The translations under genes were made by a program, and so were the position numbers. From positions 682,001 to 746,000 of the forward strand of contig NZ_VNIP01000006.1 in assembly GCF_008370325.1 (NCBI RefSeq): a DNA stretch of 64,000 nt, read 5' to 3'. Under the pieces are notes generated by a model. The model did no database searches. It was not told where the DNA came from and worked only from the letters and a program-made list of their open reading frames with translations. Below are positions 17,871 through 28,811 of this stretch, in pieces. Source of the stretch: Martinezella tropici. GTDB lineage: Bacteria; Pseudomonadota; Alphaproteobacteria; Rhizobiales; Rhizobiaceae. Position 1 is the first letter of the stretch. Every line of letters starts with the position of its first letter.

Positions 17871-18767
17871 TTACGCCGCAGCATGGCGACGGCGGGTCAA
17901 TTCCGGCACGAGTTCGACCGCAAGCATCGCGGTAAACATCAGGGCGCAACCGACATAGCCGAGCGGACCCATGGTTTCGCCCAGCAGCAAAGCACCGAGC
18001 GAAGCCCCGAACAATGCTTCCGAAGAAAGGAAGATCGCAGCCTGGGGAGCGGTCGTATAGCGCTGGCCGATGATCTGCAGCGCGAAAGCCAGGCCGGATG
18101 AAAAGATGCCGACATACAGGATCTCGCCAAGCGCTGCACTTATATCGGCGAAGCTGATCGGTTCGACGGCGATCGCGACGACCAGGGCGAGAACGGCGGT
18201 GACGGCAAATTGCGTTGCGGAAATACCAAGTGGCCGGCCGGTTTCATTGACGGCCGAGCCGGCAAGGGTAATTTGCGCCGCCCAGAAGAGCGCGCAAATG
18301 ACGGTCAGGAAATCGCCTGTTGTCAGGCGTGAGAAGGAGCCGCCCGACAGAAGGTAGATGCCGCAGAGCGCCATCAGCGCTGCCGGCCAGATGATCCAAT
18401 GGGGCGACCGGCGCAGGAAAATAACGGCAATCAATGGTACGAAGACCACGTAGAGGCCGGTTATGAAGCTCGAATTCGTCACCGTCGTCGTCAGAAGCCC
18501 GATCTGCTGGGTCGCGGCACCCCCGAAAAGCGTGACACCGATGAGCAGAAAAGTGAGCCAATTGCTGCGTGTCAGCGGCTTTGCGGCCTTCCTTTTTTCC
18601 ATCCAAACGAAAGGCAGGACGACCAGGGTGGCAACGGCAAATCGCAAGCCGATGAACCAGAAGGGTCCGATCGCCTTCATGGCTGTCGATTGCGCAACGA
18701 AACCACCGCCCCAGATCGCGGCGGCAACCAACAACAACAAATTCGCCTGTATGCGAGACATCTGCAT
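17871..18767 (-). CDS. EamA/DMT-family transporter
   Basis: The 298-residue inner-membrane protein has ten predicted helices arranged as two EamA repeats. The N-terminal repeat has AAIWGGGFVAQSTAMKAIGPFWFIGLR and the second LFWAAQITLAG and QAAIFLSSEALFGASLGALLLGE. It probably exports or exchanges small metabolites; the substrate is unknown. Starts at 18767 or 18761 are both possible. It is on the minus strand, 92 bp from the stop of the sugar dehydrogenase gene. Confidence 0.92.
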   Translation of the reverse strand: MQMSRIQANLLLLVAAAIWGGGFVAQSTAMKAIGPFWFIGLRFAVATLVVLPFVWMEKRKAAKPLTRSNWLTFLLIGVTLFGGAATQQIGLLTTTVTNSSFITGLYVVFVPLIAVIFLRRSPHWIIWPAALMALCGIYLLSGGSFSRLTTGDFLTVICALFWAAQITLAGSAVNETGRPLGISATQFAVTAVLALVVAIAVEPISFADISAALGEILYVGIFSSGLAFALQIIGQRYTTAPQAAIFLSSEALFGASLGALLLGETMGPLGYVGCALMFTAMLAVELVPELTRRRHAAA

Positions 18768-18859
18768 CCTGCGGGAAGGGGAGAAAGAGTGAGGCGACCG
18801 TTAGCAGCTGCTCTTGCACCGGGCAAGGGCGAAAGGCGTTGGAAGCGCAGCGCTTGGAG

Positions 18860-20020
18860 CTAGCTTGCAGCCCTTGAAACCCTCAGGAGCGCGCCATCCT
18901 CTTCATCGGTGGTGATCAACAGGGCGCCGTCGGGGGCGACCGTGATATCGCGCAGGCGGCCGAATTTATCGTCGAACATGCGTTCCCGCTCGGTGATCTT
19001 GCCCTTGCCGTCCTGGCTCAGCCGTGACAGCAGCTCGAACTTCAGGGCCGTGACGAGGAAATCGCCGTTCCATTCGGGAAACATCTTGCCGCGATAGACG
19101 GCGATGGCGCCGGGTGCGATCGAAGGGTCCCAATAAAAGCGGGGTTGCTCCATGCCGGCCTTTGCGGTGCCGACGCCGATTTTCGTGCCGGAATAATTGA
19201 CGCCGTAGGAGATGACGGGCCAGCCGTAGTTCTTGCCGGCTTCGGGCGTGTTGATCTCATCGCCGCCCCTGGCGCCGTGTTCGGCCGTATAGAGCCTGTT
19301 CGTCTGGCTGTCGAAAGTGATGCCCTGCGGATTGCGATGACCTTTCGACCAGATTTCCGGCAGGGCACGCTTGCCGTCCTTGAACGGATTGTCGGCGGGG
19401 ATGCTGCCGTCGACATCGATGTGAACGATGGAGCCGGCATCGTCCTGAAAATCCTGGGCGCGATCCTGCTGACCTCGATCGCCAAGGCTGACGAAGAGGC
19501 TGCCGTCGCGGGCAATCGCGATGCGCGAACCATACTGGATATTGCCGCGCGACAGCTTGTTCATCAGGAAAATGCGCTTCACATCGGTCAGCTGTTTTTC
19601 GTCCTGTGACAGTCGGGCACGAAAGACGGCGGTGCCGCTCCCGCCGTCGCCCGCCACCGAGGCGGTGAAATAGAGAGTGCGGTTGCTGGCGAATTTCGGA
19701 TCGAGCGCGACATCAAGCAGGCCGCCCTGTCCGCGCGCATAGACCTCGGGCAGGCCTGATAGGGGAGCGGCGATCTTGCCATCGCGGACAAGGCGCATAC
19801 GGCCTGGGCGCTCGGTCACAAGGTAGGCGCCATCCGGCAGCACTTCGACCGCCCAGGGATGTTCGAGCCCTGTGGCGATCGTTTCGACCTTGACGTCCAT
19901 CTTCTGCGTCTTGATGGTCTCCGCAGGTTCGGCAAGCGCCGACGTCGCTGTCAGCAGGGCGCAGGCCATCAAGGTGGTCGAAAATCCCATTCTGCCTACT
20001 CCCATTCTGGCAGCGCGCAT
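18860..20020 (-). CDS. PQQ-dependent aldose sugar dehydrogenase-like protein
   Basis: The 387-residue protein has a Sec signal peptide (MGFSTTLMACALLTATSALA) and a six-blade beta-propeller of the soluble glucose dehydrogenase/YliI family: GLEHPWAVEVLPDGAYLVTERPGR, then GNIQYGSRIAIARDGSLFVSLGD and GHRNPQGITFD. The family oxidises aldoses in the periplasm with PQQ. The start at 20020 is preceded by GGGGAGG on minus; the longer frame to 20182 gives a basic leader unlike the family. No pqq genes are in the window. Confidence 0.93.
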   Translation of the reverse strand: MRAARMGVGRMGFSTTLMACALLTATSALAEPAETIKTQKMDVKVETIATGLEHPWAVEVLPDGAYLVTERPGRMRLVRDGKIAAPLSGLPEVYARGQGGLLDVALDPKFASNRTLYFTASVAGDGGSGTAVFRARLSQDEKQLTDVKRIFLMNKLSRGNIQYGSRIAIARDGSLFVSLGDRGQQDRAQDFQDDAGSIVHIDVDGSIPADNPFKDGKRALPEIWSKGHRNPQGITFDSQTNRLYTAEHGARGGDEINTPEAGKNYGWPVISYGVNYSGTKIGVGTAKAGMEQPRFYWDPSIAPGAIAVYRGKMFPEWNGDFLVTALKFELLSRLSQDGKGKITERERMFDDKFGRLRDITVAPDGALLITTDEEDGALLRVSRAAS

Positions 20021-21740
<1,720 letters not shown>

Positions 21741-21763
21741 GCGGCCCATAATCGTTCAAGTGC

Positions 21764-21791
21764 AAAGCCCGCCAGAAATGGCGGGCTTTTT
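21764..21791 (+). terminator. Rho-independent terminator of aatA
   Basis: AAAGCCCGCCA pairs with TGGCGGGCTTT around a gaaa-type loop and is followed by TTTTTGCG, 24 bp after the aatA stop. Confidence 0.93.
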
Positions 21792-21881
21792 GCGTTCAGC
21801 ATGATGGTTTCGGGTTCATCAATTGATTCAAGCGTTTCGCAATATGAATCCGATAATCGGCGCAAGCCATTGAAATCGGAA

Positions 21882-22979
21882 TCAAAGTCCGAGTGCGGTC
21901 AGCATGATGAAGGTTGCGAAGAGAATGAAATGGGTCATGCCCTCGATGGCATTGGTTTCGCCATCATTGAGATTGATGGCGGCGGCGATCAGCGTGATCA
22001 TCACCATGACGGTCTGCCCCGGCGACATGGCCATGATGAAGGGCTGGCCAGTATAGAGCGCAATCGCCTCCATGACAGGCACCGTCAGGATAACAGTCGA
22101 TAGAGAGGCGCCCATCGCGATATTGACCGTCGCCTGCATGCGATTGCGCAGGGCTGCGCGCAATGCCGTCAGGATTTCCGGAGCCGCCGAAATCGCCGCG
22201 ACGACGATGGCCGCAATGGCGGGCGGTGCGCCGGTGCCCTTGAGGCCGTTATTCATGAAAGCCGACATGAATTCCGCCAGCAAGCCGATCACTACGACGC
22301 CGATCAGGATCGTAACGACCGAGGTGGTCGTAGACTCTTCGTCGTGATCGTCTTCCGCCGCCGCGAGCTTCTTTTCGGTGCGGGGATAGCTGTAGCTGAA
22401 GAAATAGCTGTGCTGGCCCACCTGCATGCGCAGGAACAGCGCATAGAGCGCGATCATCGCAACGATGGTGAAGGCCGAGTAGTAGTGCCATTTCGCATCG
22501 GGGATGAATTCCGGCACGATCATCGAAATTCCCATGGCCGTCAGGATCATCACGCCATAGGTCCTGCTGGAATCGTCATTGTAGGGCTGTTCGCCATGTT
22601 TCAGTCCGCCAAGAAGGGCGGCGAGGCCGAGGATGCCGTTGATATCGAGCATGACGGCGGCATAGATCGTGTCGCGCACCAGCGTCGGCGAGCTTTCCCC
22701 GCTCATCATGATGGCGAGGATGATGACTTCGACGGCAACAGCCGACAGGGTGAGGATCATCGTGCCATAGGGGTCGCCGACCTTGACGGCAAGGGTTTCG
22801 GCATGATGCGCGACGCGCATGGAGGCCAGCACAATCGTTGCGATCAATGCCCCTGCTGCGATCATCGATGCCGCTTGCCCCATTTCGAGCACGGAATGCT
22901 CGCCGACATAGGCAATGACGGCAATTGCCAATGCGATCAACAGCGCTCTTTCCTGCCTTAACCACTTTGCTATGGTCAC
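21882..22979 (-). CDS. ChaA-like calcium/sodium:proton antiporter
   Basis: The 365-residue CaCA-superfamily membrane protein has about 11 hydrophobic helices and two inverted alpha-repeat signatures. Repeat 1 has TLSAVAVEVIILAIMM and repeat 2 has IVVAAISAAPEILTALRAALRNRMQ, each with the buried acidic residue that binds the cation; a central acidic loop EDDHDEES lies between them. E. coli ChaA exports Na+ and Ca2+ at high pH, and a similar role is inferred here. It is convergent with aatA. Confidence 0.9.
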   Translation of the reverse strand: MTIAKWLRQERALLIALAIAVIAYVGEHSVLEMGQAASMIAAGALIATIVLASMRVAHHAETLAVKVGDPYGTMILTLSAVAVEVIILAIMMSGESSPTLVRDTIYAAVMLDINGILGLAALLGGLKHGEQPYNDDSSRTYGVMILTAMGISMIVPEFIPDAKWHYYSAFTIVAMIALYALFLRMQVGQHSYFFSYSYPRTEKKLAAAEDDHDEESTTTSVVTILIGVVVIGLLAEFMSAFMNNGLKGTGAPPAIAAIVVAAISAAPEILTALRAALRNRMQATVNIAMGASLSTVILTVPVMEAIALYTGQPFIMAMSPGQTVMVMITLIAAAINLNDGETNAIEGMTHFILFATFIMLTALGL

Positions 22980-23220
22980 TTTCTCAACCTTGCCCTAACC
23001 TTTGCGCCGATTCACGGTTGCACTCTAAAGCAATGATTTCGCACATCAAGCGCCCAGGCAGGAGCCGAAATTTGCAGTTGGCGCGGTTTAATGGAATACT
23101 GCGCGGATAGGTCTGCCCAACCAAAATGCCGCGGCATCCTCGAAACCCGTCTCAGATGCACGCGATCCTGCCGGCAATGTCCGGATTCAGAGGTCTTGGC
23201 AGATGAGAAGGAGGGTTTGA

Positions 23221-23502
23221 ATGGTCAAGGTCGTTTACGAAATCGTGCCGCATGACGGTGGATGGGCCTATCGTTTCCGCGATGTTTATTCGGAGGCGTT
23301 TCCGACGCATTCCGAAGCTGTGGAGGCCGCGCGGATCGTTGCGGCTGAACAGCAAGTCGGGGGCGACTCGGCTGAAATCAGCTGGCAGGACGAAAGCGGC
23401 AAGTGGCATGAAGAATATGCCGATGGCGGCGACCGTCCGGAAACGGAGGTTCTCGACGGCCAGAAGCATTTCCCGCCGGTCGATACGGCGCCTGGTGTCT
23501 AG
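23221..23502 (+). CDS. DUF2188 domain-containing protein
   Basis: The 93-residue protein has an N-terminal DUF2188 beta fold (VVYEIVPHDGGWAYRFRDVYSEAFPTHSEAVEAAR) and a charged C-terminus EDESGKW. The family is common in rhizobia and has no established function. An AAGGAGGG ribosome site precedes the ATG. A mosaic repeat follows directly. Confidence 0.85.
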   Translation: MVKVVYEIVPHDGGWAYRFRDVYSEAFPTHSEAVEAARIVAAEQQVGGDSAEISWQDESGKWHEEYADGGDRPETEVLDGQKHFPPVDTAPGV

Positions 23503-23503
23503 C

Positions 23504-23594
23504 GCAGTTCAGCGCTTCAGAGATTCGCCAAACCGCCCTGTCTCTTCGCTTGTCCGCAATTCCGGACGGAAAACCGCTGCGCTCTTGTTCTAGG
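23504..23594 (-). repeat. Rhizobial intergenic mosaic repeat, copy C (diverged)
   Basis: Aligned with copies A and B, the block ttccggacggaaaaccgctg (23559-23578) is nearly identical, while the rest is diverged but colinear. As with copy A, the repeat runs into the end of a minus-strand gene and contains its stop codon (GrpB TAG, complement of 23590-23592). Confidence 0.6.
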
Positions 23595-24111
23595 CCTGCC
23601 GTTCGCCGACTGCCTTTTCGATGATCGCTTCGACGAAGTGACGCTTCTCGGCGGTATAGCGGTCACCATCGTGCCGGTAGGTTTCGGCGAGCTCCAGCTT
23701 CAGTTTCGCATAGGCGGCCGCTTCCGCCTGGTGCCCCCGAAGATAATCCCGAAAGATCATCCTGCGTTCATGCGTCCGGTTGTTTGGCGGGCAAAGATAG
23801 ACGCGCTCCGGCGGCTTGCCGTCGCGCCGCATGAATGCCCAGACTTCATCGTCATAGCGGTTGCCGCGCGGTTCGTAGCCTTGGTCCAGAAGAATCCGTG
23901 TCGCGGCAGGGATGTCGGCGGAGCCGCGCAGGATGATGTCGATATCGATAAGCGGTTTTGCCGCGAGGCCGGGAATGGATGTGCTGCCGATATGCGCGAT
24001 CGTCACGGCATAGGGTGCCAGCAATCGTTGAAGCCCCTCGCGGATGCGCTCGAAGTCACCCGGCCAGTTCGGGTCATATGGCACCAGTTCCACCGCCGCT
24101 CCCATGGTCAA
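23590..24111 (-). CDS. GrpB family protein (UPF0157)
   Basis: The 173-residue protein belongs to the nucleotidyltransferase-like GrpB family: VELVPYDPNWPGDFERIRE, IAHIGSTSIPGLAAKPLIDIDI (the GS and DxD pattern) and HERRMIFRDYLRGH. It is related to the N-terminal domain of some dephospho-CoA kinases; no activity is proven for stand-alone forms. The gene starts inside the last codons of the LysR-type gene (4-bp overlap), so the two are translated together. Confidence 0.92.
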   Translation of the reverse strand: MTMGAAVELVPYDPNWPGDFERIREGLQRLLAPYAVTIAHIGSTSIPGLAAKPLIDIDIILRGSADIPAATRILLDQGYEPRGNRYDDEVWAFMRRDGKPPERVYLCPPNNRTHERRMIFRDYLRGHQAEAAAYAKLKLELAETYRHDGDRYTAEKRHFVEAIIEKAVGERQA

Positions 24112-25022
24112 GGCAGCTCCTTCGCGTTGTTGCCCTTGATATAATCCAGCAAACCAGCAACCAGCGCGTCAAATGTCACGCGGCAGCGCGGCGATGTCTT
24201 CAGGTTCTCGTGCATGACGATCCAGGTGTCGAGCGACAATTCGATCTCGGGCAACAGGCGCACCAGGTTTGCGTCGCGTCTTGCCAAGGGGATCTGGTAA
24301 AAGCCGATGCCGATACCGGCGCGCAAAGCGTTATGCAATGCGATGCTATGGTCGGATCGGAAGCTGAAAGAGATCCCGTCGAGCATCGGATAGCGTTTCT
24401 GCATCATTCGTATGTAGGCAGTCTGGCGATCGAAGCCGATCAGCTTGTGCCGGCGTAGGGCCTCGAGGGATTCGGGTTTGCCATGCCGCTCGATATAGCT
24501 GCGATGAGCGAAAAGGCCGAGGGTGATGGTGCCGATATGGCGCGCGAGCAACGCCTCCTGCGCCGGCGCGACCATGCGCACGGCAATATCGGCTTCACGT
24601 TGCAGCACGTCTTCCACTGCGTCGGAAGCGGACAGCTCGATGATGAGGTCGGGATATTTTGCCTGCAGTTCGGCAAGGATCGCTGGCAACACTTCCGTTC
24701 CGATGACTTCGCTGGCGCTGACGCGCACGGTACCGCTGACCTTGTCTTTCGAACCGGAGGCAGCCCGCAGCAAGGCGGCAGCCGTGCTGGCCAGCGTCTC
24801 GGCATAGGGTTTCAGAGCGAGGGCGGCATCGGTCGGCAATAGGCCCTGCTGTGAACGCGTGAACAATTCGGCGCCGACCGCCTTTTCCAACGCATCGATA
24901 TGACGGCCGACCGTCGGCTGTGTCAGGCCGAGATCGCGAGCAGCCGCCGAGAGCGAACCGTGCTGCAGCACGGCAAGGAAGGTGCGATAGAAATCCCAGC
25001 TTGGTTCCGATGACGATTCCAT
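24108..25022 (-). CDS. LysR family transcriptional regulator
   Basis: The 304-residue regulator has an N-terminal winged HTH (FLAVLQHGSLSAAARDLGLTQPTVGRHIDALE) and a periplasmic-binding-like effector domain from about 95. It faces a NAD(P)-binding oxidoreductase gene across a 92-bp gap, the standard layout in which a LysR activator controls its divergent neighbour. GrpB follows in the same transcript. The effector is unknown. Confidence 0.93.
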   Translation of the reverse strand: MESSSEPSWDFYRTFLAVLQHGSLSAAARDLGLTQPTVGRHIDALEKAVGAELFTRSQQGLLPTDAALALKPYAETLASTAAALLRAASGSKDKVSGTVRVSASEVIGTEVLPAILAELQAKYPDLIIELSASDAVEDVLQREADIAVRMVAPAQEALLARHIGTITLGLFAHRSYIERHGKPESLEALRRHKLIGFDRQTAYIRMMQKRYPMLDGISFSFRSDHSIALHNALRAGIGIGFYQIPLARRDANLVRLLPEIELSLDTWIVMHENLKTSPRCRVTFDALVAGLLDYIKGNNAKELP

Positions 25023-25060
25023 ACATTTATGTATATCATCTGCATATTTTTCCGCAATTT
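25021..25060. promoter_or_regulatory. Divergent LysR/oxidoreductase control region
   Basis: The arms ATACAT and ATGTAT (25021-25034) form a dyad overlapping the LysR start, followed by AT-rich ATATCATCTGCATATTT with T-N11-A character. This fits LysR binding sites, but the site is inferred only from position and symmetry. Confidence 0.35.
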
Positions 25061-25114
25061 CGTTTATCGCAATATTTCCACATAGTCAGCCCATCGAAAC
25101 CGATGGAGATGATC

Positions 25115-26092
25115 ATGAACAATCAGATGAAGCATGGGAAAACGGCCCTGATACTTGGCGCCACCGGCGGCATTGGTGGCGCCGTTGCCGAGGGGCTCGC
25201 CGCACGCGGCTGGCACATTCGGGCGCTGAACCGCAATGCAGTCGAGGCATCCCGCCGCCAGCCGGACTTCGACTGGGTTCAAGGCGACGCGATGCAGGCC
25301 GAAGATGTCCTGAAGGCTGCGCAAGGCGCCGATGTTATCCTGCACGGGGTCAATCCACCTGGCTATCGCAATTGGGGCAAGCTCGTCCTGCCGATGCTGG
25401 ACAATACAATTGCAGCGGCCAAGGCAGTCGGTGCGCGGATCGTGCTGCCGGGAACGGTCTATAATTTCGGCCCCGATGTGTTCCCTCATGTCAGCGAGGA
25501 CAGCGCGCAGCGGCCGAAGACCCGCAAGGGCGCCATTCGCGTTGAAATGGAGCGGCGCCTGAAAGCGGCGGCAGAGCAGGGCGACGCGCCTGTCATCATT
25601 GTTCGCGCCGGCGATTTCTTTGGTGGATCTCGTGCCAATAGCTGGTTCTCGCAGGCCATGGTGACACCGGGCAAGCCGGTCAGCTCCATCACCTATCCGG
25701 GCAGGGCCGGTCTCGGACATCAATGGGCTTACCTGCCCGATGTCGCCGAGACGATGATCCGGCTGATCGAGAAGGCGGATGAACTGCCTGCTTTCGCGGT
25801 TTATCACATGCGGGGCCATTGGGATGGCGATGGCAGGCAGATGATCGATGCCGTGCGGCGTGTGCTCGGGCATGCGGTGAAGGTCAAGGCATTTCCCTGG
25901 ATAATAGTGCCGCTGGCCGCACCCTTCGTGCCATTCATGCGGGAACTGCGTGAAATGAGCTACCTGTGGAAGGTGCCGCTGCAGATGAGGAATGACAAGC
26001 TGCTGGCTGTGCTCGGCGAAGAGCCGCATACACCGATCGACGAGGCTGTCCGGACAAGCCTGGCGTCCATCGGTTGCTTGCAAGCGGCATAA
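25115..26092 (+). CDS. NAD(P)-binding oxidoreductase, atypical SDR (NmrA/epimerase-like)
   Basis: The 325-residue protein starts with a Rossmann glycine motif ALILGATGGIGGAVAEGLAARG and continues in the extended/atypical SDR pattern (VQGDAMQAEDVLKAAQGADVILHGVNP). The usual YxxxK pair is not obvious: VLPGTVYNFG occupies its place, so it may bind NAD(P) without a classic SDR reaction. The start at 25115 is favoured by GGAG at 25106, but ATGs at 25103 and 25109 are possible. It is probably controlled by the divergent LysR regulator. Confidence 0.85.
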   Translation: MNNQMKHGKTALILGATGGIGGAVAEGLAARGWHIRALNRNAVEASRRQPDFDWVQGDAMQAEDVLKAAQGADVILHGVNPPGYRNWGKLVLPMLDNTIAAAKAVGARIVLPGTVYNFGPDVFPHVSEDSAQRPKTRKGAIRVEMERRLKAAAEQGDAPVIIVRAGDFFGGSRANSWFSQAMVTPGKPVSSITYPGRAGLGHQWAYLPDVAETMIRLIEKADELPAFAVYHMRGHWDGDGRQMIDAVRRVLGHAVKVKAFPWIIVPLAAPFVPFMRELREMSYLWKVPLQMRNDKLLAVLGEEPHTPIDEAVRTSLASIGCLQAA

Positions 26093-26117
26093 GCGCCGCC
26101 CTTCAAGCTCAGATAAT

Positions 26118-26147
26118 GAAAAACCCCCGCAATATGCGTTGCGAGGG
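26118..26147 (-). terminator. Terminator of the ArsR-MFS-alkene reductase operon
   Basis: On the minus strand CCTCGCAA and TTGCGGGGG pair around a 6-nt loop and are followed by TTTTTC, 36 bp after the alkene reductase stop. It may also serve the convergent oxidoreductase gene. Confidence 0.9.
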
Positions 26148-26182
26148 TGTTCTATCGATATCAAGACCTGTCAGGAACTGGT

Positions 26183-27295
26183 TCAAGCAGCTTCTTCAAG
26201 CGAGGGATAGTCGTCATAGCCCTTGGCGCCGCCGCCATAGAGTGTTGCCTGGTCCCATTGGGCGAGTGGTGCGTTTTCCTTCAGGCGCCGAACAAGATCC
26301 GGGTTGGAGATGAACGGCTTGCCGAAGGCAACGACATCGGCCTTGCCGCTGTCGACGGCTTCGATCGCCATCTCGCGGGTATAGGCATTGTTGACCATCC
26401 AGCCAGCCTTGCCGCCCGCGGCCTTATAGGCGGCATGCAGAGCATCGTAATCGAAGGGCAGGAAATCGCGCTTGCCGCCGGTCTGGCCTTCGACGACATG
26501 GATGTAGGCGAGGCCGTACTTCGCCAGGCCCTCAATGACATAGGTGAAGAGCTGCTGCGGGGCCGGATCGCTGGCATCGCCCGATGGCGTGACCGGCGAA
26601 ATGCGGATTGCCGTGCGGCCCGCACCGACTTCCTTGGTGACGGCATCGACCACTTCGAACAGGAATCGGGCACGGTTCTCGATCGAGCCGCCATACTGGT
26701 CGGTGCGGTCGTTGACGTTGCCGCGCAGGAACTGGTCGATCAGGTAGCCGTTCGCGCCGTGGATCTCGACGCCGTCGAAACCGGCATCGATCGCGGCACG
26801 GGCGGCCTTGCGATAATCTTCGACGATGCCCGGGATTTCCGAGGTTTCGAGCGCACGCGGTTCGGAAACGTCTGTGAAGCCGCCTGTGCCGTCGCCGTTG
26901 ACCAGATAGGTCTTCGAATTTTCAGCGCGCCTGGAGGTGGACGAGACCGGCTTGCCGCCATCCGGCTGCAGGGTCGTATGGGAGATGCGGCCGACATGCC
27001 ACATCTGCACGACGATCTTGCCGCCATTGGCATGCACCGCATCCGTCACCTTCTTCCAGCCGTCGAGCGCTTCCTTGCTGTAGAGGCCGGGAACGTTGGC
27101 ATAGCCTTGACCTTGATGGGTAATTGCCGTTGCCTCGGTGATGATCAGGCCGGCGGTGGCGCGCTGGGCGTAATATTTGACGTTCAGCTCGTTCGGCACG
27201 GCATTCGGAGAGCGATTGCGCGTCAGGGGTGCCATGACGATGCGGTTGGCGATGGAGATATCGCCGAGCTTCGTCGGTTCGAACAATTTGGTCAT
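26183..27295 (-). CDS. Old Yellow Enzyme-type alkene reductase
   Basis: The 370-residue FMN flavoprotein of the OYE/NemA family has the N-terminal SIANRIVMAPLTRNRS, the substrate-binding HVGRISHT, the FMN and phenol-binding GANGYLIDQFLRGNVNDRTDQYGGS block and the C-terminal FGKPFISNPDLVRRL. It reduces activated C=C bonds (maleimides, nitro-olefins, quinones) with NAD(P)H. It is the last gene of a minus-strand operon with an ArsR regulator and an MFS exporter, which suggests detoxification of electrophiles. Confidence 0.95.
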   Translation of the reverse strand: MTKLFEPTKLGDISIANRIVMAPLTRNRSPNAVPNELNVKYYAQRATAGLIITEATAITHQGQGYANVPGLYSKEALDGWKKVTDAVHANGGKIVVQMWHVGRISHTTLQPDGGKPVSSTSRRAENSKTYLVNGDGTGGFTDVSEPRALETSEIPGIVEDYRKAARAAIDAGFDGVEIHGANGYLIDQFLRGNVNDRTDQYGGSIENRARFLFEVVDAVTKEVGAGRTAIRISPVTPSGDASDPAPQQLFTYVIEGLAKYGLAYIHVVEGQTGGKRDFLPFDYDALHAAYKAAGGKAGWMVNNAYTREMAIEAVDSGKADVVAFGKPFISNPDLVRRLKENAPLAQWDQATLYGGGAKGYDDYPSLEEAA

Positions 27296-27331
27296 GGGTC
27301 GTCCTTTCTATGAGGGGGGAGGAGAAGGGGA

Positions 27332-28498
27332 TCAGGAGGAGGCGAGTGCCTCTTTCCTGGGACGTATGGCAGCAAACGTCAGCAAGACGGTGAGGAAGCC
27401 CAGGATTGCCATGGCTGAACCAGCGAGCGGCACTTGCGAAAGCGAAAAGCCGTCATCGATGAGCATTCCGCCGACCCAGGCGCCGAGCGCATTGCCGGTG
27501 TTGAAGGCGCCGATGTTGATGGTCGATACGAGGTTCGGGGCATCCTTGCCGAAGTTGACGACATTGATCTGCAGTGCCGGTACAGCGGCAAAAGCTGCTG
27601 CGGCCCACAGGAAGAGCGTGATCTCGGCGCCGGCGAGGGAATGAATGGTAACGCTGAAGATCGCCGATGTTGCCGCGATCGCCAAGAAGACACCGGCAAG
27701 CGTGGTGCCAAGGCGCCAGTCCGCCAGCTTGCCGCCGATCAGATTGCCGATGGTCAGGCCGACGCCGATCGAGAGCAGCGTCCAGGTTACGGTCTCGGGC
27801 GAGACACCGGTGACATCACGCAGCATCGGAGCGATATAGGTGAAAAGGGCGAACATGGCGGCCGAAAAGAAAACGGTCGTCAGCAGCGCCAGCCAGAGGC
27901 CGAGGCCACGCAATGCTGCGATTTCGCGGCCAAGGCTGCCCTCGCGGGCCTCCTCGTTCCTAGGCAGCACGGCGACGAGGCCGGCGATGGACGCGACGCC
28001 GAGCAGCGTGACGATCCAGAACGGCGCACGCCAGCCGAAAGCCTGGCCGAATGCCGTGCCGAGGGGAACGCCGAGCACGTTGGCGAGCGTCAGGCCGGTG
28101 AACATCAAAGCGACGGCGCGGGCCTTGCGGTTTTCCGGCACCAGACTGGCGGCGACGACCGAACCGATGCCGAAGAAGGCACCGTGGCAAAGGGCGGTGA
28201 CAATGCGGGCGACCATCAGGACCCAATAGTTCGGGGCGATGGCGCAGAGGAGGTTGCCGAGGATGAAGAAGCCCATCAGCACGATCAACGCGGATCGCCG
28301 GCGCAAATGGGCTGTCGAGACAGCCATGATCGGCGCACCGATGGCGACGGCCAGCGCATAGCCGGTGACCAGCCAACCGGCTTGCGGAATGGTGACTGTA
28401 AGATCCGAGGCCACCTCCGGCAGCAGCCCCATGATGACGAATTCGGTCGTGCCGATGGCAAAGGAGCTGAGCGCGAGAACGAGGAGTGCAAGAGGCAT
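27332..28498 (-). CDS. MFS transporter, AraJ/YdhP-like exporter
   Basis: The 388-residue protein has 12 hydrophobic helices and begins with LALSSFAIGTTEFVIMGLLP, the hallmark of the AraJ/DHA1 sugar-efflux-like MFS branch. Motif A is present as AHLRRRSALI. It probably exports a toxic compound or a modified metabolite. The ATG is 2 bp from the ArsR stop; the alkene reductase follows after 36 bp. All three are evidently one operon. Confidence 0.93.
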   Translation of the reverse strand: MPLALLVLALSSFAIGTTEFVIMGLLPEVASDLTVTIPQAGWLVTGYALAVAIGAPIMAVSTAHLRRRSALIVLMGFFILGNLLCAIAPNYWVLMVARIVTALCHGAFFGIGSVVAASLVPENRKARAVALMFTGLTLANVLGVPLGTAFGQAFGWRAPFWIVTLLGVASIAGLVAVLPRNEEAREGSLGREIAALRGLGLWLALLTTVFFSAAMFALFTYIAPMLRDVTGVSPETVTWTLLSIGVGLTIGNLIGGKLADWRLGTTLAGVFLAIAATSAIFSVTIHSLAGAEITLFLWAAAAFAAVPALQINVVNFGKDAPNLVSTINIGAFNTGNALGAWVGGMLIDDGFSLSQVPLAGSAMAILGFLTVLLTFAAIRPRKEALASS

Positions 28499-28500
28499 GT

Positions 28501-28806
28501 TCAGAGTTCCTTCTGCATCGCTTCGAGAAACTCGGCGATGGTTTCTTCGTTGCGCTTATAGAAAATCCATTGGCCGAGGCGCCGCGTCGTCACCAGGCCG
28601 GCGCGTTGGAGCGTGCCGAGATGGGCCGAGACGGTGGATTGCGAGAGACCGCAGCGCTCGAACTGGCTGGCGCAGACACCAAGCTCCAGCGGGTGCTCCT
28701 GGGTCGGGAAATGGGTCTCCGGATCTTTGAGGTGGTTGAGGATTTCGAGCCTGGCCGGATTGGCCAAGGCCTTCAATATCTCGTTCTTGTCCATGGTGTT
28801 TACCAA
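28501..28806 (-). CDS. ArsR family transcriptional regulator with a Cys pair
   Basis: The 101-residue winged-helix repressor has the N-terminal KALANPARLEILNHL and the recognition helix LSQSTVSAHLGTLQRAGLV, followed by the wing RRLGQWIFYKRNE. C45 and C52 flank the start of the recognition helix (VCASQFERCGL), a place suited to thiol-based or metal sensing, but they do not match the classic CxCxxC arsenic site. It likely represses its own operon; repeated ATCGA/TCGAT half-sites lie at about 28812-28852 upstream. In S. meliloti an ArsR gene occupies the same position beside abcR. Confidence 0.92.
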   Translation of the reverse strand: MVNTMDKNEILKALANPARLEILNHLKDPETHFPTQEHPLELGVCASQFERCGLSQSTVSAHLGTLQRAGLVTTRRLGQWIFYKRNEETIAEFLEAMQKEL

Positions 28807-28811
28807 GCAAT

